A program made the translations under genes and the position numbers. 38,579 nucleotides of DNA from Plantago elongata (taxonomy: Eukaryota; Streptophyta; Magnoliopsida; Lamiales; Plantaginaceae), in NCBI GenBank assembly GCA_036897095.1, contig JAYMSP010000946.1:1-38579 (forward strand), read 5' to 3'. Shown here in pieces: positions 1 through 9,816 of this stretch. Numbering within the stretch: the first letter of the stretch is position 1; each line of letters starts with the position of its first letter. Under the pieces are notes generated by a model. That model was not told the DNA's origin. It did no database searches and saw only the letters and a list, made by a program, of their open reading frames with translations.

Positions 1-1500
1 CACTCCGTTAGGAATACCTAATTGGATTTGAATAGATAAGTTTGTACTTCCACAACTAACACCTTTACAATTTATAATTTAAACATATCTTTTAACAATG
101 CCGAATTGTGATCACAAACTTAAAAGGAAAGGAAAAGGAGTGTGGGATTTGGATTTCTATAAATGGAGTTACAAACATAGACCATCAACCAAACAAAAAT
201 TGTTAATGACATACACATGTTTTGTTCAAATGTCGAGTTCAAATTTCTCATTTGATAGATAATACATATTTAACATGTTCCCCATGTTTTCAATCGATGG
301 ACATCATTTTCTTCTAATCAATTTACAAACGAACACTCTTTTCGATCGAAAAACTCAATTTCAATTGAAATTCTTACTATCGAAATTTAAATCAGTAATT
401 TTTAAGAGAAATAATAATGATATATATATATATATAAGATGGGACCCGCACGTATAATATTTCAACCATTAATTTTAGTGATTGAAATGTTGAAAGTGAG
501 AATTGAATGATTGGTCCAAGTCAAGTGGGGTATGGAAAGTGAATGGGTCAATTGGGTGTTGAAGCAGCCAAGAAAGTTAGTACTGCACTAGAGGAGCATA
601 TAAATTCAAAAAGTATTCATAATTCTACGTAAAATGATTCAATCGTACAATTAATATATAATAATACATAATCTGTAAATATATAAAAATTTATAATTAC
701 ACACAATTCTGTATAATTAATATATAATATTGTAAGTATTTTTAGTCCTCTTTGTTTCTTTCTTCTCCTTTCCCACAAATCTTCAATTGAAATTTCTTCT
801 TAATCTAACAAGAAACTGCCAATCAATATTCATGAAAGTCCAGATCCTGAACTTAGTTGCCTTAGCACGCTTAAGTACAGATTAGATTATATTATACTTA
901 GTTACGTATCAACTTAACTTGGAATATTAATATTAGAGTAAGACTCATTTTCATTTATATTACCGATAATCACTTTTTAAAGTTACATCATTTCACGGAC
1001 TTTTGCTACAAATTACACCGCAATAATATATAATTGTGAAAAACAATACTTGATCTAGTTTAATGTGGTAATATAATTGAAAAGTGAATAATGATCTAAT
1101 TTAATAAAATGTCAATTAGCAAGGAGGGAGATAATACAATTGACAAGTCATATAGAAATTGTACGATGTTTTTCGGGGGTGAATGTATAATATGCCACAC
1201 TAACGATTATTTTAATTCTTTCACATCGCATTTTTAGTACACGTTTATTATATATTTTTACTATTAAAACTCAATTCAACTCCGACTAATTAACGTGAGT
1301 AAGTACATGACTATTCTAGTTAGCTGGGACGGACTGAGTCTATAAGACCATAACACAGAAATTTTGTAGAAGATGCAACTTCATAAATTTTCTACTTGTG
1401 TTAAGTTTTTTCTTTTTTTATTGAAAGATACTTTGTGTTAAGTTCACACAACACAATATTACAAAATGAAGTAGGAGCAACTAACATTTAAAAAAAAAAA
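1..1500. other. AT-rich intergenic region upstream of the first BAHD gene
   Basis: I find no gene here. The stretch is strongly AT-rich, with a short (TA)n run at about 420-436 and a poly-A tract at about 1491-1504. The only open frames are short, low in complexity and resemble no protein family I know. The last few hundred bases presumably include the promoter of the BAHD gene that follows. Confidence 0.6.
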
Positions 1501-1568
1501 AAAAGAACTAGCCACATATCCTAGTCTTGATAATTTCCCATAACACCCTTCTAACAACACCTATCCAG

Positions 1569-1576
1569 TATAAATA
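1569..1576 (+). promoter_or_regulatory. TATA box of the intact BAHD acyltransferase gene
   Basis: A perfect TATAAATA lies 111 bp before the start codon. The following leader is rich in C and A and contains no ATG. The pseudogene paralogue has the same TATAAATA 74 bp before its own ATG, which supports both calls. Confidence 0.7.
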
Positions 1577-1679
1577 CTCTTCTCCACCTCTCTCAAAACA
1601 CCACAAACTCAAACTACCTCACTTCATTACACAAAAACAAGCTAGTAAGCTACACTTCCAATCAACAACATACCAAAAA

Positions 1680-3481
1680 ATGGAGCCTGCACAAACATTA
1701 ACCTTCAATGTAACCCGCCAGGAACCCGAGCTAATCCGCCCCGCTAAGCCGACACCCCACGAAATCAAGCCCTTGTCTGACATTGACGATCAAGAAGGCC
1801 TCCGCTTCCAAATCCCGGTCATACAGTTCTACCCGAATAGCCACTTCACGATTGCAAAGGACCCCGTCAAGGTCATCCGAGAGGCAATCGCGAAGGCGTT
1901 GGTTTACTACTACCCGTTTGCCGGGCGGTTGAGGGAACAAGCTGCGCGGAAGCTAGCCGTGGATTGCACCGGGGAAGGTGTAATGTTCATCGAGGCGGAT
2001 GCGGACGTAACATTGAAGGAGTTCGGTGACGCTCTTCAGCCGCCGTTCCCTTGCCTGGAGGAGCTTCTGTTTGATGTTCCTGGCTCCGGAGAAGTTTTGA
2101 ACTGCCCCTTGTTGCTTATTCAGGTACTACAACTAACACTACTAGTGCATTCTAAGTTTTCAATTTGCATGTCAGTGCAACTAACACCTAATCTTTTACT
2201 AAACTTAAAATTTTAATTCTATACCAATCACTCGGTGACAGTGACACCGATCACCCATATTCGTCATCATGATTCATGATTAATGTTTATAGATTTGATC
2301 ATTTTAACAAATAACTGTGGCATGTGTTAGGACGTGCCTTGTCAGAGGACCACTTGAAATTTTCTATACAAGTTCCTCTGTTTTTCGTTCTGTTTCCCTC
2401 TAAAATATTTTTACAAGTCTTAGTCATTTTATATTGGAATAACATGTGACAGATCTTAATTAATGCTCTAAAATTATCAATTTTTCATATGCTATAGTTA
2501 ATTTTGAATGATACTAATCTTGACTTAACTACACCTTTATAGGTTACACGTCTAAAATGCGGAGGTTTTATCTTCGCCCTACGACTCAACCACACGATGA
2601 GCGACGCTGCTGGTCTAGTCCAGTTCATGTCCGCCGTGGGCGAAATTGCACGTGGTGCCGAAGCCCCTTCAATTCCGCCTGTTTGGGAAAGACACATCCT
2701 CAACGCACAGGACCCGCCTCTTGCAACATGCACGCACCGCGAGTATGATGACGTACCCGACACTAAGGGAACACTAATCCCACTCGACGACATGGTCCAC
2801 CGTTCCTTCTTTTTCGGCCCAAAGGAAATTTCCACCCTCCGTCGCCACCTCCCTCCCCGCCTTCGATCATGTTCCACATTCGAACTCCTCACTGCCTGCC
2901 TCTGGCGCTGCCGCACAATTTCCATTGCCCCTGATGCAGATGAGGACGTCAGAATCCTCTGCATCGTAAACTCCCGTAGCAAATTCAATCCACCACTCCC
3001 CACCGGATACTATGGCAATGCTTTCGCATTCCCAGTTGCTGTATCCAAAGCCGAAGATTTATGCAAAAACCCTTTACATTACGCATTGGACCTCGTGATG
3101 AAGACGAAGGCCAGTGTGACTGAAGAGTACATGAGATCATTGGCGAATCTAATGGTGATGAGAGACCGGCCACATTTTACTGTGGTGCGGAGTTATTTGG
3201 TGTCGGACGTGACACGTGCAGGGTTTGGAGATGTTGATTTCGGGTGGGGTAAGGCGGTTTATGGTGGCCCTGCGAAAGGCGGCGTAGGAGCGATTCCTGG
3301 AGTTGCAAGCTTCTACATTCCTTTCAAGAATGCGGAAGGTGAGGATGGGATCGTTGTGCCGGTTTGCTTACCGGCCGATGCTATGGAAGTGTTTGTCAAG
3401 GAACTTGGAATGATGTTGAAGAAGAATGATGATATAGCTGTGGAAAAACAGAATCCGGTGTTTATCATGTCAGCATTGTGA
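1680..3481 (+). CDS. BAHD acyltransferase, benzyl alcohol O-benzoyltransferase-like (2 exons, 460 aa)
   Basis: Exon 1 is 1680-2123 and exon 2 is 2543-3481. The single phase-0 intron follows Gln148, where many BAHD genes have theirs. The product is 460 residues, normal for the family. The catalytic HTMSD (HxxxD) motif is at residues 165-169 and the structural DFGWG motif at 380-384. The N-terminal [12 protein letters not shown] and [10 protein letters not shown] stretches, and the [10 protein letters not shown] block, are typical of the benzyl alcohol benzoyltransferase subgroup. Such enzymes transfer a benzoyl (or related acyl) group from its CoA thioester to an alcohol, giving volatile esters such as benzyl benzoate. 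The acceptor alcohol cannot be read from the sequence. The protein ends in Ser-Ala-Leu, a weak match to a peroxisomal targeting tripeptide. Splice sites, frame and motifs are all intact, so I consider it functional. Confidence 0.92.
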
Positions 3482-3580
3482 GTTTTGTCAATTAAGTAGA
3501 ATACAGTTCAAATCAAGATTATAAATCTTTAATGAGCGAGTGTGTAGAATGTAATAATGTATACATTGGATTGCAAATAA

Positions 3581-3978
3581 ATGGCTAGTTTTGGCTGTTA
3601 AAGGTTTCGTAATCTGTCTATTTCTCTTATTACATGAATTCTATAATAATTCAGTCGCGATCCTCCACATCAAATATGTGTGACATCTTCTATAACACCA
3701 TCAGATTTGTATCATGATTACGCCTTTAAATTTAAACAAAGTCTTTCCATTCCTTTTCATGGTTCTGATTAACTTAATTAATGTAAAATCAAGCCAAAAA
3801 GAAAACATCTCGAAGATAAATTTGTAGACTAATTTAACAAACTTAATTAGTAGGTAATTATATGATACGTGATTTACCATAAAATAATAATGATATAATA
3901 TACTTAGTTGTTGTTACAATGCCAAACTAATAATAATAATAATAATATTAATAGATAAACTAATCAGTATGTAAATAA
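3581..3978. repeat. 3' flank of the BAHD gene, copy A of a duplicated block
   Basis: This block begins 100 bp after the BAHD stop codon and recurs in the same orientation at 7031-7420, with roughly 90% identity by eye. It includes a (TAA)n run near 3928-3950. The second copy lies inside an inverted-repeat transposon. No inverted terminal repeat borders this copy, so it is more likely the source than the derivative. Confidence 0.85.
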
Positions 3979-4089
3979 ATATAACTTAAATAATTCTTTG
4001 ATAGACAAGTTTTCAGATAAATATTTGAGTTCTACAACACAAACCTCACACATGATAGTAACCAACAAACACATTATCAAGATTTTCTT

Positions 4090-4590
4090 AATTCTGCGGA
4101 CATACCGGAACTCCCACAAGACATCATAAGGCTAAAGGTAAACAGTCCAATCATGATGATGAGAAATCTCAATGCGGCCGAAGGATTGTGTAATGGGACA
4201 AGAATGATAGTAAAAGCGGTCGGGAAACGAATTATCGATGCAGTAATTGCATCTAGAGCTAGAACACAAATGAAAGTATGTTATGATACCATAGATATCA
4301 CTATAAATGAAGTACAATCTCAAATGCCCAATACCTTTCACAAGGAAGTAATTTCCCGTAAGGTTATGCTTGGCAATGACAATAAACAAGGCACAAGGAA
4401 AAACGCTGGAAAAGGTTGGGATCTATTTGCCACAACCAATTTTCTCGCATAAACAGTTGTATGTGCGTTGTCAAGAGTATGAAGATCATCAACGGTAAGG
4501 GTATTGATAAGGCCCCCAACAGTAGATTCTGATGACCATACAAAAACAAGAAATGTTGTATACAAAGAAATGCTACATAATCAAAGCTAA
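4090..4590 (+). pseudogene. Helitron-type PIF1-like helicase, 3' remnant
   Basis: The conceptual translation resembles the C-terminal part of the helicase domain of plant Helitron Rep/Hel proteins. In the first frame (from 4090) one sees LKVNSPIMMMRNLN followed by EGLCNGTRMIV. In another frame, at about 4352-4420, one sees the helicase motif [13 protein letters not shown], then [16 protein letters not shown] one-base loss near 4466 separates this from ALSRV, and a recognisable NVVYKEML tail follows at about 4549-4572. There is also an in-frame stop at 4349-4351 and a frameshift near 4320-4340. The Rep nuclease part and the start are missing. It is a dead transposon fragment. Confidence 0.85.
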
Positions 4591-4834
4591 GATATTGGAA
4601 TAGTTCTTCATCTTATACATTATTATTTATAGATTAGGAAACATGTAAACATTATATTTTCCATTGCGATTCAGAATGATACATTTTATGATATATTTAT
4701 TATCTTCTATATATTTTACATTTTAATAACATTAATAATTAATTGTAATTGAAATAGATATTGATATAGTTTTACATGAGGCAGGATAAATATAACTTAC
4801 TTAACTATAAAAGAAGATCGAAAAATACATCTTC

Positions 4835-4849
4835 ACACACGAAGTGTGT
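4835..4849. other. Short perfect hairpin downstream of the Helitron helicase remnant
   Basis: ACACAC, a GAA loop and GTGTGT form a perfect 6-bp stem about 250 bp after the helicase remnant. Helitrons end with a small hairpin followed within about 10 bases by CTRR. I see no CTRR here, so this could be a decayed Helitron 3' end or a chance palindrome. Confidence 0.3.
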
Positions 4850-4995
4850 AATCAGGGACGGACCCACGTTGGTGCAAGGGACCGCAATCGATGCCCCTCG
4901 ATTTTTTACGTGAAGTTACCATTATACCATCATATACAAATATTCACAACTCGATCTATAAAATATGTGCGAATAATTAGCACATATGTGAACTA

Positions 4996-5060
4996 TGGCT
5001 GACTGGTAAGGTATTGAATGTCTAGTTCCTCACCTGCCTCTAGGTCACAAGATTGAATCC
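4996..5060 (+). repeat. SINE-like Pol III promoter boxes
   Basis: TGGCTGACTGG at 4996-5006 fits the Pol III box A consensus. GATTGAATCC at 5051-5060 is one or two changes from box B. The spacing of about 45 bases is like that of tRNA-derived SINE heads. The sequence does not fold into an intact tRNA that I can recognise. It is followed directly by a T-run and a pyrimidine-rich array. The upstream part, from about 4853 with GGGACGGACCCACG, looks like the end of another transposon. Confidence 0.4.
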
Positions 5061-5073
5061 TATTTGGCATCCT

Positions 5074-5520
5074 TTTTTTGTGTTTTTCTTTCTTCTTATG
5101 TTCTTATCCAATATTTCCGTGTTTTTCTTTCTTCTTATGTTCTTATTCAATATTTCCCATTTTCTGTGTTTTCCTTTCTTCTTATCTTCTTATCCAATAT
5201 TTCCCCTTTCTTCTTATCTTCTTATTCAATATTTCCCCTTCTTTCTCCTTATGTTCTTATGTAATATTTCACTTTCAATATATTTTTAATTATTATTTTT
5301 CGATTTTATTTTTTTTCCTTCTTCTATTCTTATACATCCAATATTGTATTTTTCTTTCTTCTTATGTTCTTATCCAATATTTCCCCATCTTTCTTCTTAT
5401 GTTCTTATGTAATATTTCACTTTCAATATATTTTTAATTATCACTTTTTGTTTTTATTTTTTTCTTCCTTCTTCTATTCTTATACCTTCAATATTTCCCC
5501 CTTTCAATATATTTTTAAGA
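5074..5520. repeat. Pyrimidine-rich minisatellite with two repeat scales
   Basis: Units of about 32-48 bp built on CTTCTTATGTTCTTAT followed by CAATATTTCC recur about eight times. A larger period of about 154 bp is overlaid: GTAATATTTCACTTTCAA occurs near 5250 and again near 5404, each followed by the same T-rich stretch. The plus strand is almost free of purine-rich codons, so three forward frames stay open. These frames encode only Phe/Ser/Leu/Tyr low-complexity peptides and I do not regard them as genes. Confidence 0.85.
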
Positions 5521-5639
5521 ATCATTTTTTCACTTTCATCCAAAAAATTTATCATTTACTCCATTATTATTTATCATTTACTCCATTATTCTTTATGAAC
5601 ACTTTTCATTTTTATTTGAAAATTGTTATCTCCATATAG

Positions 5640-6190
5640 TATCAAACTTAATTTATATTTAAATTAAATTAATATAAATTTATAAACATTTTTATAATAT
5701 CGCTACCTCTCAACTAATCATCTGCATCCGTTCTTGCGGTAACGTCTATTTTAGTACATATAATAAGACAATACTTGTTAAGGAGGTGTTAGTGTACTAC
5801 TATTTTCCTAAATATTAGCAGATAATTGTTTCCTGGACCATTACTTTATTAATTACTTCCCAAAAGGTGCAAAATAATTGTCCTTGTTCCTATTATAAAT
5901 TATTGTTCTTCAAAACTCTACTGATGATAACGTGCTTATTGTAAATAAATGTCTAATATTAATAAAATATAAATCTTAATCAATTAATCACTCTTAATTA
6001 TTTTCTTTGGTATTTTGCTTATCACTTCAATTAAACTAAATTAACACCATTATACAAATTGAAAGATTTTGGTTAGATCCAATAGTACACATGACACAAA
6101 TTTAACGGTGCCATAGAAGATGTCGCACATAAATGACGTCGAAGATCGCGAGTGTAATGATAATAATTAATATTTTTAATTACTCTCATA
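5640..6190. other. AT-rich intergenic stretch
   Basis: I see no gene, RNA or clear repeat boundary between the minisatellite and the left end of the inverted-repeat transposon. Confidence 0.5.
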
Positions 6191-6210
6191 GGGAAAAAAA
6201 TGTTTGAGTA

Positions 6211-6255
6211 CACTAAAGGGAGACAGTGCCAAGAAAGGTACACTAAAGCGTATGC
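6211..6255 (+). repeat. Left terminal inverted repeat
   Basis: It pairs with 7441-7485 at 42 of 45 positions. The match weakly continues four bases inward (TTAC against GTAC). TACACTAAAG occurs twice here, 34 bases apart, the first copy starting just outside the arm at 6209, which suggests paired binding sites for a transposase. Confidence 0.85.
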
Positions 6256-6650
6256 TTACAATTTGGGCACTGTAAACAAACCACCCGTTCAATTTGAGCA
6301 CTCCGGTTGATTTTCCGTCCATCCTGATGATGTGTACGCCGGAGGTTAGATTTTCCCTCCAAGATGGGACACGTGTCTTCTTCTCATTAAATCTGAGAAT
6401 TTAATTTTTGCAAAAAATGTAAAAATGATTTTAAAAATTAATAAAAATTCTGTAAATTATATAAAATAATTTATTAAATTATGAAGAATAAAAAAAAAGT
6501 GAAAATCAAAAAAAAAATTGTGCTACAGCAAAATCGAACGGGTTAAAAAAACCCACCCCCAAATTAAATCATCACCCCCAAACCATTCATCCAAGAACTC
6601 TAATTTGTCCCGTAACAAATCAATCTAGTGAATTGAACTACAATTGAACA

Positions 6651-7051
6651 ATGGCGGATTCTTCAGGTTCACGAAGTGATAACGTCGTCGAATTTTGTAG
6701 GTGTGTCAATCCTCGAAGAATGGCAATCGAATGTGTAAGCTGGAAAATGTTTGCGGGTAGGCGTTTCATGGGTTGTCCGATGTATGACGTAAGTTTACCA
6801 GTCTCATAATTCAGTTCATTAGTTTGGCATTTCGTGATTCATAGTGGGCAAAAGCAGAGTGGTTTTGAGAAGCTAGCTTAGTTTATTTTCATTATTCGTA
6901 ATTGATAGTGCGTTAAAATTTGATTGCTTTGTTTTTTATATGATGTTATTGACGAATGCAGACTGAAACTAAGGGAGGATGTGGGTATTTTAGGTGGCTT
7001 GATCCGTTGGATCCTAAAGTATCAGCTACAATAGCTAGTTTTGGCTGTTAA
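6651..7051 (+). CDS. Small GRF-type zinc-finger protein, chimeric 3' end (2 exons, 75 aa)
   Basis: Exon 1 is 6651-6788 with a GTAAGT donor. Exon 2 is 6962-7051 after a TGCAG acceptor, giving 75 residues. The Cys pattern CRC (residues 17-19), GRRF...GC and CGYFRW matches the GRF zinc finger, a single-strand nucleic-acid-binding fold. In plants it is often found as tiny proteins of the At4g04775 type and as transposon cargo. The last seven codons and the TAA lie in the block copied from the BAHD 3' flank, so the natural C-terminus appears to have been replaced. Whether it is expressed is unknown. It might equally be a gene fragment that happens to be open. Confidence 0.6.
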
Positions 7052-7420
7052 AGGTTTCATTAGAAGTAATCTATCTATTTCTCTTATTACATGAATTCAC
7101 TCGCGATCCTTCACGTCAATTATGTGTAACATTTTCTATAGCACCATCAGATTTGTACCACGTGTACGCCTTTGAATTTAAACAAAATCTTTCCATTCCT
7201 TTTCATGGTTCTGATTAACTTAATTAATGTAAAATCAAGCCAAAAAGAAAACATCTAGAAGATAAATTTGTAGGCTAATTTAACAAACTTAATTAGTAAG
7301 GCTAATTATATGATACATGATTCACCATAAAATAATAATGATATAATATACTTAGTTGTTGTTACAATGCCAAACTAATAATAATAATATTAATAGATAA
7401 ACTAATCAGTATGTAAATAA
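7031..7420. repeat. Captured copy (copy B) of the BAHD gene 3' flank
   Basis: This matches 3581-3978 in the same orientation over about 390 bp, with scattered substitutions and small indels (for example an 8-9 bp loss in the stretch before the ACTCGCGATCC segment). It starts inside exon 2 of the GRF gene and ends about 20 bp before the right inverted repeat. It would provide the stop codon and the 3' untranslated region of the zinc-finger transcript. Confidence 0.85.
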
Positions 7421-7440
7421 TTACAGTATTCATATTGTAC

Positions 7441-7485
7441 GCATACGCTTTAGTGTACCTTTTTTGGCACTGTCTCTCTTTAGCG
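7441..7485 (-). repeat. Right terminal inverted repeat
   Basis: It is the reverse complement of 6211-6255 with three mismatches. A 14-base A-run and TTTCCCC follow outside it. Confidence 0.85.
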
Positions 7486-7507
7486 TAAAAAAAAAAAAAA
7501 TTTCCCC

Positions 7508-8040
7508 ATAAACTTGATCAACGATTCAATTCACCATTTTACATCCACTTATCTATATAAACTATTTTCACTCATGCTTCATAAAAATGTGCCTAAAGAA
7601 AATCTAAGGCTATCAGAGGAAATGGAAGGACTAATGCAAAACAAGTTTCTATGGATAATGCGGGTTCGAATTATAATTCACACTTCCAAGAGACTTTTAG
7701 CACGAATAAGAAGAATAGAGAAAAATTAATCACTTAAGAAACGAGAATTCTGGCATCATTTAACAATGGACATGTATTACAACAATAATTAAAAGTTTAT
7801 TCATCTACAACACCAAAAGTACGTTCATTAATAGTATATTCATGTAATCCTTTGCATTTTCTTAATTTTGATGGCGAAAGGAAAAAAAGAAAAGAAAAGA
7901 GACAACTAATAGAATATTGCATTACAAAAGCTAGATATATATAAAATATCATTAAAAGAAATTTCAAAAGTTAAAAAAAGGTGAAAAAATAAGCTTCCTT
8001 ACCCTTTTAATTTAATTATGTTGATCTTACCGCCACTTTA
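7508..8040. other. Intergenic region upstream of the BAHD pseudogene
   Basis: No gene is recognised. One 71-codon open frame (7514-7729) has no resemblance to a known family. The stretch ends in the old promoter of the pseudogene. Confidence 0.5.
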
Positions 8041-8047
8041 TATACAC

Positions 8048-8055
8048 TATAAATA
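8048..8055 (+). promoter_or_regulatory. TATA box of the BAHD pseudogene
   Basis: TATAAATA, identical to the TATA box of the intact paralogue, lies 74 bp before the ATG. The promoter may still fire even though the coding part is broken. Confidence 0.6.
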
Positions 8056-8121
8056 ACACCAGTGTGCGAAGAACACTATACCAAGCTCAGCACTTCATTC
8101 ATCACACAAACTAGACCCTCA

Positions 8122-9816
8122 ATGGAATCAACAAGATCATTAACCTTCAACATCACCCGCCAAGAAACGGAGCTAATCCGTCCCGCTAAGCCTACACCGC
8201 ACGAAGTCAAGCTCCTCTCTGATATTGATGATCAAGAGAGCCTCCGGTTCCTAGTACCGCGTATACAATTCTACCCAAAAAGCCCCTTTGTGGAAGGAAA
8301 GGATCCGGTGAAGGTCATTCGCGAGGCTATTGCAAAGGCTTTGGTTTACTACTACCCGTTTGCTGGGCGGTTTAGGGAACAAGCTTCCCGGAAGCTGGTG
8401 GTGGGTTGCACCGGGGAGGGTGTGATGTTCATTCAGGCAGATGCAGATGTGACGTTAAAGGAGTTTGGCGACGTTCTTCAGCCGCCATTCCCTTGCTTTG
8501 AGGAGCTCCTGTTTGATGTTCCTGGCTCTGATGAAGTTTTGAACTGCCACTTGTTTCTTATTCAGGTACATACATATCCATAGTCTAGCTTCTAATTTCT
8601 GATCATATGTTTACAATGAAGATAGAATTGAACAAATGGATTTAGCTAGCTAAGACAGAGTACTTATAAGTAAGCTAACTGTAATTGTACACTTGTATAA
8701 GCACGAAGTACAACTGTAATTTCTAATTGATGGATGTTGTGTCACAAATTATATGTGGACGAACTAGTCTAACGGAGTTCGTCATAGATCTTCCTATACA
8801 CCCTTCCACCCCGACCCAAATGTTATTATAGAAGTGCTGGTAAATGTTAAAGTTTTTTAGAAAGTTCAATTGTGAAACAAATTACTTCTAAATTTCAACG
8901 GAACAATATATATATCTAATACAATTCATATGCATGTAGGTGACACGCCTCAAATGTTTATCATGGCCATACGATACAACCATACAATGTCTGATGGCAC
9001 GGGCATGTCTCAATTCTTGTATGCGTGGGTGAAATCGCACGAGGGGCTAAAATCCCATGCGTTAAGCCAATTTGGGAACGACACATCCTCGACGCACAAG
9101 ACCCGCCCCATGCGGCTTGCATGCACCCTGAGTATGACAACATAGTGCCCGACAAAAAAGGAATGCTTGGTGACATGGTGCACCGTTCCTTCTTCTTTGG
9201 GGCAGCAGAGATCTCTGCTCTCCGGCGCCACCTTCCTTTCAAGCTCCAATCATGCACTACTTTCGAACTCTTAACCGCATGCCTCTGGCGCTGCCGCACA
9301 ACTGCTATTTCTCCTGATCCAGAGGGAGAAGTAAGACTCGTTTGCGTGGTAAATGCTCGGTCCAGATTGAACCCACGACTCCCTCCAGGATACTATGGAA
9401 ATGTTCTCGCATTTCCAGTTGCCACATCCAAATCCAAAGATCTATGCGCACGCCCATTACATTATGCAGTGGATCTTATGAAGGAGGCCAAAGCTTGTGT
9501 CACAGAAGAGTACATGTAATCACTGGCAAATCTAATGAGAGGCCGGCCTCATTTTGCAATGGTGCAAAGCTTTTTGGTGTCTGATGTGACGCATATAGGA
9601 TCCAGAGAGGTCGATTTTGCATGGGGAAAAGCAATTTATGCTGGACCGGCAAGAGGCGGTGTGGGAGTGTTCCCTGGAATTTCGAGTTTCTACATTCCTT
9701 TCAAGAACATGAAAGGTGAGGAAGGGAGAATCGTGCCGGTTTGCTTACCGGTGGATGCCATGAAAGTGTTTGTCGAGGAACTTGAGACCATGCTCTCTAA
9801 TCCTGGACCAATATAA
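8122..9816 (+). pseudogene. Broken tandem paralogue of the BAHD acyltransferase
   Basis: Exon 1 (8122-8565) is fully open and has exactly the 148 codons of the intact gene. The intron sits at the same point, and exon 2 starts at 8940. Compared with the intact copy, exon 2 has lost seven bases after 8956 and one base near 9025. These put the start of exon 2, the HTMSD motif (about 8980-8995) and the remainder in three different frames. A TAA stop at 9517-9519 then interrupts the third frame, which continues to the DFAWG version of the DFGWG motif and a stop at 9814-9816. Splice sites and TATA box survive. The lesions are few, so the loss is recent or the duplication young. Any product would be truncated soon after the intron and would lack catalytic His/Asp in frame. 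Confidence 0.88.

Larger units (their letters stand above)
6191..7507. mobile_element. Inverted-repeat DNA transposon carrying a GRF zinc-finger gene and a captured BAHD 3' flank
   Basis: Near-identical inverted arms of 45 bp lie at 6211-6255 and 7441-7485 and match at 42 of 45 positions. Each arm contains ACACTAAAG-like and GACAGTGCCAA segments. Outside the arms are A/T-rich tails that begin with GGGAAA on the left and end with TTTCCCC on the right. The trinucleotide ATA flanks both ends, a possible 3-bp target duplication, though weak. No transposase is encoded, so the element is non-autonomous. I cannot settle the superfamily: the GGGAAA ends and the GRF cargo recall MULEs, while the 3-bp duplication recalls CACTA or Harbinger. 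Confidence 0.75.

Noticed and set aside
275..457. 60-codon open frame
   Set aside because: It has AT-driven composition, ends in a (TA)n run and matches no known family.
2485..3003. Minus-strand open frame of 172 codons
   Set aside because: It is antisense to exon 2 of the BAHD gene, whose forward frame holds the catalytic motifs.
5053..5639. Several overlapping forward open frames of 66-119 codons rich in Phe, Leu, Ser and Tyr
   Set aside because: They exist only because the strand is T/C-rich and repetitive. Three frames are open at once, there is no codon bias and no family resemblance.
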